Below, one piece after another: positions 1 to 6,382 of a stretch of 7,994 nucleotides of DNA. The position numbers were made by a program, and so were the translations under genes. How positions within the stretch are numbered: position 1 is the first letter of the stretch; each line of letters opens with the position of its first letter. This DNA comes from Acidobacteriota bacterium. Its GTDB lineage: Bacteria > Acidobacteriota > Thermoanaerobaculia > Multivoradales > JAHEKO01. The notes beneath the pieces were generated by a model. That model made no database searches and was not told the DNA's origin. It was given only the letters and a program-made list of their open reading frames with translations. The stretch spans positions 1 through 7,994 of the forward strand of contig JAUWSP010000110.1 in the NCBI GenBank assembly GCA_030610025.1. Direction: 5' to 3'.

Positions 1-277
1 CCTCTAGATTGGCCTCCAGTTGGTCGATCTGCATGGAGAGATTTTGCACTGCGACCTGGACGTCAGCCTCCGACTTCAGCAGGGACTCGGTATGCGCCGA
101 GATCTGCTGCTGCAGTTCACCGACCTCCTGCTTGCTGGAAGTCTGCTTCTGAAGAAGGAGAACCTGCCTCTGGATGTCGGACACTTGGGTATGCAACGCG
201 TCGATGTCGGAGCTGGATACGCAAGCACCGAGAACCAACGGAAGCAGGAGGCTAGCAAACAGCCTTGTCACTTTCAC
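1..277 (-). CDS. cpoB: CpoB/YbgF-like coiled-coil lipoprotein, N-terminal part (3' end off window)
   Basis: Only the first 92 codons are visible; the gene continues past the left edge. The protein starts MKVTRLFASLLLPLVLGAC, a lipoprotein signal peptide with lipobox LGAC and acylated Cys at residue 19. The next residue is Val, not Asp, which fits outer-membrane sorting. From about residue 24 the sequence is rich in Gln, Leu, Glu and Ser with heptad-like spacing, as expected for the N-terminal coiled coil of the YbgF/CpoB family, which helps coordinate Tol-Pal with septal peptidoglycan synthesis. The GTG at 277 is chosen because GGACAGG lies 7 bases upstream; a second in-frame GTG two codons later is possible. 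It lies 16 bp after pal, the usual place for cpoB. The C-terminal TPR repeats that would prove the family are outside the window, and CpoB is usually cleaved by signal peptidase I, so the lipobox makes this a variant. Another coiled-coil lipoprotein is possible. Confidence 0.72.
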   Translation of the reverse strand, partial: MKVTRLFASLLLPLVLGACVSSSDIDALHTQVSDIQRQVLLLQKQTSSKQEVGELQQQISAHTESLLKSEADVQVAVQNLSMQIDQLEANLE

Positions 278-293
278 TGTCGCACCTGTCCAA

Positions 294-866
294 TCAACCG
301 CCGGAGCGGCCTCGAATCACGAAATGGGCCCGCCGATTGCGCCACCAGCAGGCTTCACTGGCTTCCTGGCACTGGGCCCGTTCCTCGCCGAAGCTGACAC
401 TCTGAATGGACCCAGCAGGAAGTCCCAGAGACGTCAGGTAGTTCTTGGCGGCATTGGCTCGCCGGTCTCCAAGGGCCAGGTTGTACTCTGCGGTACCGCG
501 CTCGTCGCAATGGCCCTCGATCAGCATCTCGAATTCCGGATGGGCGCGCAAGAACTCCGCATTCTTCGCCAAACGATCTCGAGCTTCCGGCTGGAGATCG
601 TACTTGTCGAACTCGAAATACACATCACCGAGGAGGCCTTGCTCATAGGCCGCTACGTTCGCGGTCTCGAGATCTTCGCTAAACGGGTCAGAGACTTCGT
701 CGAAAGTCTCCGGCGGTACAGGGACGAGGACCTCAACGGGTTCCTGTACTTCTTCGATGACATCGACCTCGGGAGCTGGTGCCGGCTTCTTCTTGGGGCA
801 CCCGAGGAACAGGAGAGACACTGCCAAGACTCCGACCCAGACCGCTACCAGGGACTTACGGTACAT
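294..866 (-). CDS. pal: Peptidoglycan-associated lipoprotein Pal
   Basis: This encodes an outer-membrane lipoprotein of 190 residues that binds the meso-diaminopimelate of peptidoglycan through an OmpA-like domain and interacts with TolB and TolA. Residues 1-23 form a lipoprotein signal peptide ending LLFLGC. Residues 24-75 are an acidic, Pro/Val/Glu-rich tether. The OmpA C-terminal domain spans roughly 80-185, with DVYFEFDKYDL at 81-91 and the hallmark GHCDERGTAEYN at 118-129 followed by LGDRRA. The end has Cys166 and Cys173 followed by WWRNRRAHF; a Cys pair before NRR is common in Pal from several non-enteric phyla (from memory) and could form a disulfide. The ATG at 866 is preferred to an upstream in-frame start at 929 because AAGGAGT lies 6 bases before it and the signal peptide begins there. 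It follows tolB by 122 bp and precedes the cpoB-like gene by 16 bp. Confidence 0.97.
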   Translation of the reverse strand: MYRKSLVAVWVGVLAVSLLFLGCPKKKPAPAPEVDVIEEVQEPVEVLVPVPPETFDEVSDPFSEDLETANVAAYEQGLLGDVYFEFDKYDLQPEARDRLAKNAEFLRAHPEFEMLIEGHCDERGTAEYNLALGDRRANAAKNYLTSLGLPAGSIQSVSFGEERAQCQEASEACWWRNRRAHFVIRGRSGG

Positions 867-939
867 TGAGGCACTCCTTGCTTTCGGAAAGTGGCGTTTG
901 ACGTCCAAATCTACGTTTTGAAACTGCAACCTTGCGGTA

Positions 940-969
940 ACTGTAGCAGAAGGCTCGACGGACCTTCAA
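940..969 (-). promoter_or_regulatory. Possible internal promoter upstream of pal
   Basis: In the 122-bp tolB-pal gap the minus strand reads TTGAAG (969-964), an 18-base spacer, then TACAGT (945-940). This matches 4 of 6 bases of each sigma-70-type box. It would start a transcript near 933 with a leader of roughly 65 bases before pal. Extra pal expression from an internal promoter would make sense, as Pal is usually far more abundant than the TolQRA proteins, but two 4/6 boxes occur often by chance. Confidence 0.27.
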
Positions 970-988
970 TAGCTGAGTCGAGATCTTC

Positions 989-2356
989 TCACTCCTTGAA
1001 GCCGGACCAGACCGGCGAGGAGTTGTTTCCCTTCGACGTCAGCTGCTCCCGGTTGCCGCCCGTCGCATCCATGACGAAGATCTGAGTCGAGGTCCCAGAG
1101 CGGCTCTGTCGTTTCAAGGTGAAGAGAATCCTGCGACCGTCCGGTGAGAACGAGGGAGTCTCGTTGCTTCCACCACCATGGGTCAGGAGTCGGCTCTCCA
1201 GGGTGACGACATCCGCGACCGCGATATCGAAGTCGCCGGTTCGACGGCTGGCATAGACGATGCGAGTTCCATCAGGGCTCCAGGCCGCACCGTCATTGTA
1301 GTTGCCGTCGAAGGTCGCTCTCCGAAGGTTGGTGCCTTCAGCGTCCATGATGTAGATCTGAGGCGAACCGGTGCGACTCGAAGTAAACGCGATCTCCCGG
1401 CCGTTGGGGCTCCAAGCTGGATTGGTGTCGATTCCCGAAGAGTGGGTCAGTTGTTGCAGGGCGCTGCCGTCGCGATTGCAGATGAAGATCTCGGAATTTC
1501 CGTCACCGATCGATCGGGCGAAGGCGATCTGCTTGCCGGAGGGCGAGAAGGAGGGTGAAATATTGAGAGATCCGGTTGTGATGACGGGTGTCTTGCGACC
1601 ACTACCGAGATCCACTAGATAGATATTCGGAGTCCCCGAGTAGTAGGAGATGTAGGCGATCTCCCGACCATTCGGATTCCACTCCGGCGACATTGAAATC
1701 GACTTGTGAGCCGTGATGGGCCGCTGGTTCGCCCCATCCGAATCCATGAGGTAGAGCTCCTTGAAGCCACTCCGATCGGAGGCGAAGGCGATGCTGGTCA
1801 ACGCCAGGCCCTGCCGACCGCTGAAGTAGAGAATGATCTCATCGGCGAAAGTGTGTGCGATGCGACGTGCGATGGAGGGGTCGCCCCTGTAGCGTTTGCC
1901 CAAAACTACTTTGCCGCTCGCCAAGTCGTACACCCGACCTTCGAGGATCAATCGTCCCTGATCCTGCTTCACCAGGCTAGTCAACAACAGCTCATTGCGC
2001 AGCGAACGGTAGAGCTCGAAATCACGCTCGTCGTTGCCGGTGAGGTTCAGCACCGAAAGCTGGGCCGGGCCCCTTACGTCGAAGATTCCGCTCTGATCGA
2101 GATCGGTTCGCAGGGTCTGCTCGAGCTGGTCGGCTGCTTCTCGGATTTGGGGGCCAGGAGCGCCCTCCCTCTGGACCGCTGGCATTGCCAATCGAAAGCG
2201 AGATCGTTGGCGGCCCTCCAGGACTACATTGACCTCCGGATCGCTGAGTTGGTCCTCGGTCGGAGGTACCTGCTGGGACCAGGCAACGGTGGGCCCCAGC
2301 CACAATGCAGACAAGACCAGATACAACAGCGCCGTCGTGTTCGAAGCTCGAATCAT
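989..2356 (-). CDS. tolB: Tol-Pal system beta-propeller protein TolB
   Basis: This encodes the periplasmic protein that binds Pal and is released from it by TolA. It has 455 residues, slightly longer than the usual 430 or so. Residues 1-27 are a Sec signal peptide with likely cleavage after AWS. Residues about 39-180 form the TolB N-terminal domain, with IREAADQLEQTLRTDLDQSG at 71-90 and the RVYDLASGK segment at 141-149. Residues about 183-451 carry six WD40-like PD40 repeats of the type SPEWNPNGREIAYIS or AWSPDGTRIVYAS, each followed by an IYLVD or IYIMD strand. The ATG at 2356 is chosen because AAGGAA lies 8 bases upstream and a basic signal-peptide start follows. A GTG at 2380 overlapping the preceding stop (GTGA) would add eight residues but has no Shine-Dalgarno match. 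It lies 20 bp after the TonB/TolA-like gene, in the same operon. Confidence 0.96.
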   Translation of the reverse strand: MIRASNTTALLYLVLSALWLGPTVAWSQQVPPTEDQLSDPEVNVVLEGRQRSRFRLAMPAVQREGAPGPQIREAADQLEQTLRTDLDQSGIFDVRGPAQLSVLNLTGNDERDFELYRSLRNELLLTSLVKQDQGRLILEGRVYDLASGKVVLGKRYRGDPSIARRIAHTFADEIILYFSGRQGLALTSIAFASDRSGFKELYLMDSDGANQRPITAHKSISMSPEWNPNGREIAYISYYSGTPNIYLVDLGSGRKTPVITTGSLNISPSFSPSGKQIAFARSIGDGNSEIFICNRDGSALQQLTHSSGIDTNPAWSPNGREIAFTSSRTGSPQIYIMDAEGTNLRRATFDGNYNDGAAWSPDGTRIVYASRRTGDFDIAVADVVTLESRLLTHGGGSNETPSFSPDGRRILFTLKRQSRSGTSTQIFVMDATGGNREQLTSKGNNSSPVWSGFKE

Positions 2357-2376
2357 GCTCAGGGTTCCTTGCCAGT

Positions 2377-3156
2377 TCACCGGAGGATCAGATTGACCCC
2401 CAGGGTTTTGTGCTGATAGCTCTGGGGTAGGCGGGGAAACGGCGCAGCCTGTTGCACGGCGCGGAGTCCAGCCAGATCGAATGAGTTGTAGCCGGAGGAT
2501 TTTGAGATACGCACATCGGACATGCTGCCGTCTCGATGTATCTTGAAGTGGACCGCCGCTTCAACCTGTCCGCCGATGGAAGGTCGCAGCCAATTCGCAC
2601 TGATCATCGCCAGCATCTGGTCGACGTAGTAGCTGTAGACGAAGTCCGGGTTGTCGAGTCCGCCAACCGTGGCGCCCAGTGGCGAGGTACCCAGCGAGCT
2701 TCCAAGTGGAGATCCCAATCTCTGGCCGATGTCGCCACCGGAGGCGGCGGTCTGGCTAGTCGCGGCCTCGACTCGCGGAGGCTGCTTCGGCTTGGCTGTA
2801 GTGTTCTTCTTTCTCTCGGGTTCAGGCAGTGCGACGCGGTCGGCCTGGGTCTTCTCCGGCGCTGGTTCGGGTTTTGCCTCTTCGACAGTCGGCGCTGGTG
2901 CCGGCGTGGGCTTTCGAGTCGGAGCCGGGGCGGGCGAGCTGACTCCCAGTGCCTGGACAGGGACAATCTGTACCGCTACGAACTCCAACGGTTCTGGATC
3001 TCCAGCTGTCACCATGGGCGCCAGGAGCACTGCGGCGAATAGAACAGCGTGGAGCGCCAAGGACAGAAGGAGGCTTGGCTTGCGATAGGCCTCCGATGCG
3101 CTCTCGAGGCGGCTGTCCAGAAGTGTGTCGATGTTCTCGTGCACGGCGCGGGGCAA
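2377..3156 (-). CDS. tolA: TolA-type energy transducer with TonB C-terminal domain
   Basis: This encodes an inner-membrane-anchored protein that spans the periplasm and passes TolQR-generated force to TolB/Pal. Of 259 residues, 1-27 are cytoplasmic. Residues 28-49 form one membrane segment containing SLALH, so Ser32 and His36 keep the S-x3-H spacing seen in E. coli TolA (SAVLH) and TonB. Residues 74-127 are a Pro/Ala/Lys/Glu-rich linker, followed by a Gly/Ser stretch. Residues about 172-259 form a TonB/TolA C-terminal domain, with ANWLRPS, VHFKIHRDG and AAPFPRLP. It is shorter than E. coli TolA (about 420 residues) and lacks the long alanine-rich helical domain, looking more like TonB. Position between tolR and tolB argues for the TolA role. 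The TTG at 3156 is the likely start, with AGTAGG just upstream; a GTG at 3144 is the alternative. Confidence 0.88.
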   Translation of the reverse strand: MPRAVHENIDTLLDSRLESASEAYRKPSLLLSLALHAVLFAAVLLAPMVTAGDPEPLEFVAVQIVPVQALGVSSPAPAPTRKPTPAPAPTVEEAKPEPAPEKTQADRVALPEPERKKNTTAKPKQPPRVEAATSQTAASGGDIGQRLGSPLGSSLGTSPLGATVGGLDNPDFVYSYYVDQMLAMISANWLRPSIGGQVEAAVHFKIHRDGSMSDVRISKSSGYNSFDLAGLRAVQQAAPFPRLPQSYQHKTLGVNLILR

Positions 3157-3164
3157 AACACCTA

Positions 3165-3584
3165 CTAGGGTTTCTCTGTGACCATGCCGACCTGGAGGAT
3201 GCCTCCCTTGTTCAGGATCACCAGGATCTCCATGATGGTCCCGTAGGGAAGCTCACGATCGCCTTTGAGAAAAACGGTGTCTTCGTCGCGTGCCTCCAGG
3301 AGGGGTGTCAGCCGCTCGATCAGCTGGCTGGGGTGAATTGGCTCATCTTGAACATAGACGAGGCCATCTCTGTTGACCGACAAAACGAGCGGGTCGTCGA
3401 CTCTCAGGGTGATCGGTTCCGCATCGGCTTTCGGCAGCGCCACCTCGATTCCCTGGTGCAGCATCGGGGCCGTGATCATGAAGATGATCAGTAGCACCAG
3501 CATCACATCCACCAGCGGCGTTACGTTGATGTCAGCCAGCTCGGAGTGGTCCTCTTCGCCGAGTCCGGTGATGCTAAAGGCCAT
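3165..3584 (-). CDS. tolR: Proton-channel subunit TolR (ExbD family)
   Basis: This encodes an inner-membrane protein that forms the proton channel of the Tol motor with TolQ. Its 139 residues match the family. A short cytoplasmic N-terminus leads to INVTPLVDVMLVLLIIFMIT (19-38), the single transmembrane helix with the conserved ion-carrying aspartate at position 26. The periplasmic domain (about 45-139) ends with the typical LKGDRELPYGTIMEI and a Gly-rich strand near GGILQVGMVTE. The ATG at 3584 has GAGGTGA immediately upstream (GAGG with a 6-base spacer). It lies 16 bp after tolQ and 8 bp before the TolA-like gene. Sequence alone hardly separates TolR from ExbD; the tolB and pal neighbours decide for TolR. 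Confidence 0.94.
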   Translation of the reverse strand: MAFSITGLGEEDHSELADINVTPLVDVMLVLLIIFMITAPMLHQGIEVALPKADAEPITLRVDDPLVLSVNRDGLVYVQDEPIHPSQLIERLTPLLEARDEDTVFLKGDRELPYGTIMEILVILNKGGILQVGMVTEKP

Positions 3585-3600
3585 GAATCACCTCGATTTC

Positions 3601-4335
3601 CTAGAGGAAGTTCCTTTCAGCCAGGTTCAGGAACTCCAGTGTGAAGTCGGTCATCTGGGACCGGAAGTCGCGGATTCGGCTGGCGAAGTAGTTGTACCCC
3701 ATGAGAGCCGGGATGGCGGCCGCCAGACCCAGAGCCGTGTTCACCAGTGCTTCGGCGATGCCTGGAGCCACCGCTACGAGCGAGGTCGAGCCGCTGGCAC
3801 CGATGTCCTGGAACGCGACCATGATGCCCCAAACGGTTCCAAAGAGCCCAATGAAGGGGCTGGCACCCGCGGTCGTGGCGAGAAGCCCTGTCCCCCGGCT
3901 GAGTAGCGACACCTCGACGTTGGTTGCCCGTTGGAGGCTGCGCTCCAGCCCATTGAGAGACTTGATCTTGTAGGACTTCTGTTCCTGGGGGTGATCTTGG
4001 TTGTAGGCCTTCACCTGGGCGTCGATCTCGATGTACCCAGCGCGGAATAGGCCCACCAGGGGCGAAGCCTGGAGTCTGTCCGCCTGCGAGGCTACCTCGC
4101 TGAAGCGCTGGCTCTTGCGGAAGACCTCGAGGAATGATGCTGTCTGCGACATAGCCCGATGGAACTGGAGGTAGCGGGCGATCATGATCGCCCAGGAGGC
4201 CAACGACAGTCCGACAAGCACACTCGCCACGAACCAGGCCATGGGCCCGCTGCGGGCAAACAGCTCGAAAATATTGATGCGGGAGGCACTTTCGACCTGT
4301 GCCAATAGGAACGGAATGGGGATCAGTGCTTGCAT
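3601..4335 (-). CDS. tolQ: Motor subunit TolQ (ExbB/MotA family)
   Basis: This encodes the inner-membrane scaffold of the Tol proton motor, which assembles around TolR and contacts TolA. Its 244 residues are close to the family norm. Transmembrane helices lie at about 33-53, 148-175 and 189-214. The segment SPFIGLFGTVWGIMVAF (159-175) is the family hallmark, and NTALGLAAAIPA (199-210) in the third helix contains Thr200, at the place of the conserved channel threonine. The cytoplasmic loop (about 55-145) contains RSLQRATNVEVSLLSRGTG. The ATG at 4335 is supported by GAGGAG four bases upstream. It is the first gene of the tol operon and faces away from etfB across a 266-bp spacer that should hold its promoter. 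ExbB is the alternative name, but gene context favours TolQ. Confidence 0.95.
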   Translation of the reverse strand: MQALIPIPFLLAQVESASRINIFELFARSGPMAWFVASVLVGLSLASWAIMIARYLQFHRAMSQTASFLEVFRKSQRFSEVASQADRLQASPLVGLFRAGYIEIDAQVKAYNQDHPQEQKSYKIKSLNGLERSLQRATNVEVSLLSRGTGLLATTAGASPFIGLFGTVWGIMVAFQDIGASGSTSLVAVAPGIAEALVNTALGLAAAIPALMGYNYFASRIRDFRSQMTDFTLEFLNLAERNFL

Positions 4336-4358
4336 GGGTCTCCTCGATCAGCGCGCAA

Positions 4359-4388
4359 AAGGTAGCACGGCTCTCGGAGGCGTGTCCA
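4359..4388 (-). promoter_or_regulatory. Possible tolQ operon promoter
   Basis: On the minus strand TGGACA (4388-4383, 5 of 6 to the sigma-70 -35 box) is followed after 18 bases by TACCTT (4364-4359, 3 of 6 to the -10 box). Initiation would fall near 4352, giving a leader of about 17 bases that still includes the GAGGAG ribosome-binding site. The position directly before the first tol gene is good; the -10 match is poor. Confidence 0.3.
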
Positions 4389-4402
4389 TGAGCGGAGCTG
4401 TT

Positions 4403-4429
4403 TTGAGACGCACTGCGGCATGGTAGACT
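4403..4429 (+). promoter_or_regulatory. Possible etfBA promoter
   Basis: TTGAGA (4403-4408, 5 of 6) and TAGACT (4424-4429, 4 of 6) are separated by 15 bases. TGG directly before the -10 box gives an extended -10 (TGn) context, which can make up for the short spacer. Initiation near 4436 would leave a leader of about 165 bases before etfB that includes the hairpin at 4454-4469. Proposed by eye from consensus matching only. Confidence 0.3.
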
Positions 4430-4453
4430 CACCCCCGAGCCGACGTCCGCCGC

Positions 4454-4469
4454 GGCCGTGCGAACGGCT
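4454..4469 (+). other. GNRA-capped hairpin in the etfB leader region
   Basis: GGCCGT (4454-4459) and ACGGCT (4464-4469) form a 6-bp stem with one terminal G-U pair, closed by the tetraloop GCGA, a GNRA type. It is not followed by a T run, so it is not an intrinsic terminator. If the upstream etfB promoter is real, the hairpin would lie in the 5' leader of that transcript. Confidence 0.35.
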
Positions 4470-4601
4470 TCGCGTCTTACCGGCGGGCGAACATATCAAG
4501 GATTACAGCCCTCGGAGTAGAGCCCCGTCTCGACTCACCAGCCATGGGCGCTGATTCGCCATCCACGGGACCTGAGAAGTGACTGTGGAGGAAGGAGGAT
4601 C

Positions 4602-5396
4602 ATGAGGATTGCCGTCTGTATCAAGCAAGTACCGGACACCGAAGCTCGCCTTCGTCTCTCAGGCGACGGCACTTGGATCGACGAGGAAGACCTGTCGTTC
4701 GTCATCAATGAAAGTGATACCTACGCCCTCGAGGAGGCGCTGCAGATCGCCGAGCGCACCGACGGCGAGGTCGTCGTCTTCAGCCTCGGCCCAGAGAGAG
4801 TTCGCGAAGCCTTGCGCAAGGCATTGGCTCTGGGCGCCGTGCGGGCAGTCCATCTGCAGGATCCAGCATTTCTCGGTGGCGACGGCCTTACGGTGGGTCG
4901 TGCGCTGGCCGGCGCCATCGCTGCGGAGGGCTTCGATCTTGTCCTGACCGGCTCCCAGTCCGACGACGTCGGCTTTGGCTCGATCGGTTCGATCATCGCT
5001 GGTGAGCTCGGCTGGCCGCATGCCTGGCTCGTCATGGGTGTCGTCCTGGACGAAGCCAACCACAAGGTGAAGGTCGCTCGTGAGATGGAAGGCGGCATGA
5101 ACGAGATTTCGAACCTCGATCTGCCTGCCGTCCTCGAGGTCCAGGCTGGGCTGAACAAGCCTCGGTACGCCTCTCTCAAAGGCATCATGCAGGCGAAGAA
5201 GAAGGAGATCTCAGAGCCTGGCCCAGGCGATCTGGGACTTGCACCGGAGGGGCTGGGGGAGAGCGGGGCGAAGATCGAAGTGATTTCTGTGGCCTTCCCT
5301 GAAACCGGCAAAGGGGCCCAGATGATCGAGGGCGACGCCGAGACTGCGGCGAAGACCCTGGTAGAGAAACTACAGAAAGAAGCGAGGATTCTGTAA
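4602..5396 (+). CDS. etfB: Electron transfer flavoprotein beta subunit EtfB
   Basis: This encodes the small ETF subunit, which with EtfA forms a soluble FAD/AMP heterodimer carrying electrons from acyl-CoA and related dehydrogenases toward the quinone pool. Its 264 residues fit the family. It begins MRIAVCIKQVPDTEARLRL. The nucleotide-site region is TGSQSDDVGFGSIGSIIAGE (116-135), and the ETF-beta signature is VAREMEGGMNEI (158-169), followed by LPAVLEVQAGLNKPRYASLK (174-193), which leads into the partner-recognition loop. The C-terminus (about 230-264) has the usual arm ending in LVEKLQKEARIL. The ATG at 4602 is preceded by two overlapping purine-rich sites, GGAGG and AAGGAGG, suggesting strong translation. 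The stop overlaps the etfA start by one base (TAATG). Whether this ETF is simple or electron-bifurcating cannot be settled here, as no partner enzyme gene is present. Confidence 0.97.
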   Translation: MRIAVCIKQVPDTEARLRLSGDGTWIDEEDLSFVINESDTYALEEALQIAERTDGEVVVFSLGPERVREALRKALALGAVRAVHLQDPAFLGGDGLTVGRALAGAIAAEGFDLVLTGSQSDDVGFGSIGSIIAGELGWPHAWLVMGVVLDEANHKVKVAREMEGGMNEISNLDLPAVLEVQAGLNKPRYASLKGIMQAKKKEISEPGPGDLGLAPEGLGESGAKIEVISVAFPETGKGAQMIEGDAETAAKTLVEKLQKEARIL

Positions 5397-6382
5397 TGTC
5401 GAAAAAGATCTGGATTGTTCTTCAGCAACGAGATGGCAAGATCCACAAGATGGCCTGGGAGGCCGTCCGGGCTGGTCAGATACTGGCCGCCGAAGTGGGT
5501 GGCACCGCAGAGGCCGTCCTCCTGGGCTCAGGGTTGGAGGAGGCAGCCAGTGAGGTTGGACAGTGTTCCCTGGCAGCCGTCCACGTCGCCGACGATGCGA
5601 ACCTCGCTGAATACACCCCGGGGCGGTTCGTGAGGACCCTCGAGGCAGCCATCAACGCCGCTCAGCCCGCCTACGTCCTGTTTCCCCACACCTACCAGAC
5701 CGTCGACTTTCTGGGCCGCCTCGCTCAATCCCTGGATGCCGCACTGGTGCCAGAGGTTGTCGCTTTCGAGACGGTAGATGGCTCGGTGGAGTGGCAGCGC
5801 CCGATTCTCGGCGGCAAGATGTTCGCCAAGGTCAGAGCCAAAGGCTCGGGACCTGTGCTGGTTTCCCTGCAATCCGGGGCCTACTCGGCCGACGAAGTGG
5901 AGAAGGGTAGCGCACCGATCGAGAGTTTGAATCTGGATTACGCCGACATGGCGGCCGATCGAGAAATCCTCGGAGTGGAGGAAGCCGCGGGCGGCGAAGT
6001 CGATCTGTCACAGGCCCCTGTGATTGTCTCCGTTGGTCGCGGTCTCGGCGACGAGGAGAAGATGCCGATCATGCAGGATCTAGCTGACGCCCTGGGAGCA
6101 GAGCTCGGAGCCAGTCGACCCGTTATCGATAGTGGCTGGCTACCGAGAGATCGCCAGATCGGCTCCAGTGGGCAGACGGTTACGCCCAAGCTCTATGTCG
6201 CCGCTGGCATTTCCGGTGCCATCCAACACCTGGTGGGGATGAAGGGGTCGCAGGTCATCGTGGCTATCAACAAGGATGCCAGCGCGCCCATCTTCAATGT
6301 TGCCGACTACGGCATCGTCGGCGACCTTCACGAAGTGGTGCCGGCGGTGACGGCTGCCCTCAAGGAGGCTTCAGGGGACTAG
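5396..6382 (+). CDS. etfA: Electron transfer flavoprotein alpha subunit EtfA
   Basis: This encodes the large ETF subunit, which holds the redox-active FAD. Its 328 residues are typical. Residues 1-190 form the N-terminal alpha/beta domain, with [20 protein letters not shown] (96-115) and [12 protein letters not shown] (135-146). Residues about 205-328 form the FAD domain: [12 protein letters not shown] (211-222), [11 protein letters not shown] (238-248), [20 protein letters not shown] (255-274), [11 protein letters not shown] (275-285), VAINKD (289-294) and ADYGIVGD (303-310), the last ones being the ETF-alpha signature. GSSG replaces the GQTG found in the human protein, so a Ser stands where the flavin-contacting Thr266 sits. 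The ATG at 5396 shares its A with the etfB stop, and GAGGA lies 7 bases before it, so the two subunits are translationally coupled. Its last 23 bases overlap the end of the opposing RNA methyltransferase gene. Confidence 0.97.
   Translation: MSKKIWIVLQQRDGKIHKMAWEAVRAGQILAAEVGGTAEAVLLGSGLEEAASEVGQCSLAAVHVADDANLAEYTPGRFVRTLEAAINAAQPAYVLFPHTYQTVDFLGRLAQSLDAALVPEVVAFETVDGSVEWQRPILGGKMFAKVRAKGSGPVLVSLQSGAYSADEVEKGSAPIESLNLDYADMAADREILGVEEAAGGEVDLSQAPVIVSVGRGLGDEEKMPIMQDLADALGAELGASRPVIDSGWLPRDRQIGSSGQTVTPKLYVAAGISGAIQHLVGMKGSQVIVAINKDASAPIFNVADYGIVGDLHEVVPAVTAALKEASGD
6360..6382. other. Convergent 3' overlap of etfA and the RNA methyltransferase gene
   Basis: The last seven codons and stop of etfA lie antisense to the end of the methyltransferase gene. 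No hairpin followed by a T run is visible near either stop, so transcription from each side probably continues into the other gene unless Rho ends it. Confidence 0.9.

Larger units (their letters stand above)
4336..4601. other. Divergent tolQ-etfB intergenic region
   Basis: This 266-bp spacer separates the minus-strand tol operon from the plus-strand etfBA operon and is the only sizeable non-coding stretch in the window. I see no convincing small gene in it. It holds a weak promoter-like element for each direction and a GNRA-capped hairpin, listed separately. Both flanking starts have good Shine-Dalgarno sequences inside its ends. Confidence 0.85.

Noticed and set aside
174..869. Long plus-strand open frame opposite pal (231 codons)
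   Set aside because: It is antisense to pal and the cpoB-like gene start, shows no recognisable domain, and arises from the codon bias of the real genes.
867..929. Upstream start for pal adding 21 residues
   Set aside because: The lipoprotein signal peptide and the AAGGAGT site both point to the ATG at 866; the added stretch would place charged residues before the signal peptide.
1706..2416. Plus-strand open frame opposite tolB (236 codons)
   Set aside because: The minus-strand frame encodes an unmistakable TolB with propeller repeats; the antisense frame has no family features.
3617..4432. Minus-strand open frame of 271 codons overlapping tolQ in another frame
   Set aside because: The tolQ frame has three transmembrane helices, family motifs and a Shine-Dalgarno sequence; this frame is a His/Pro/Arg-rich shadow.
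4721..5446. Minus-strand open frame opposite etfB (241 codons)
   Set aside because: Ser/Pro/Arg-rich antisense product of a high-GC gene with no domain features; etfB is certain.
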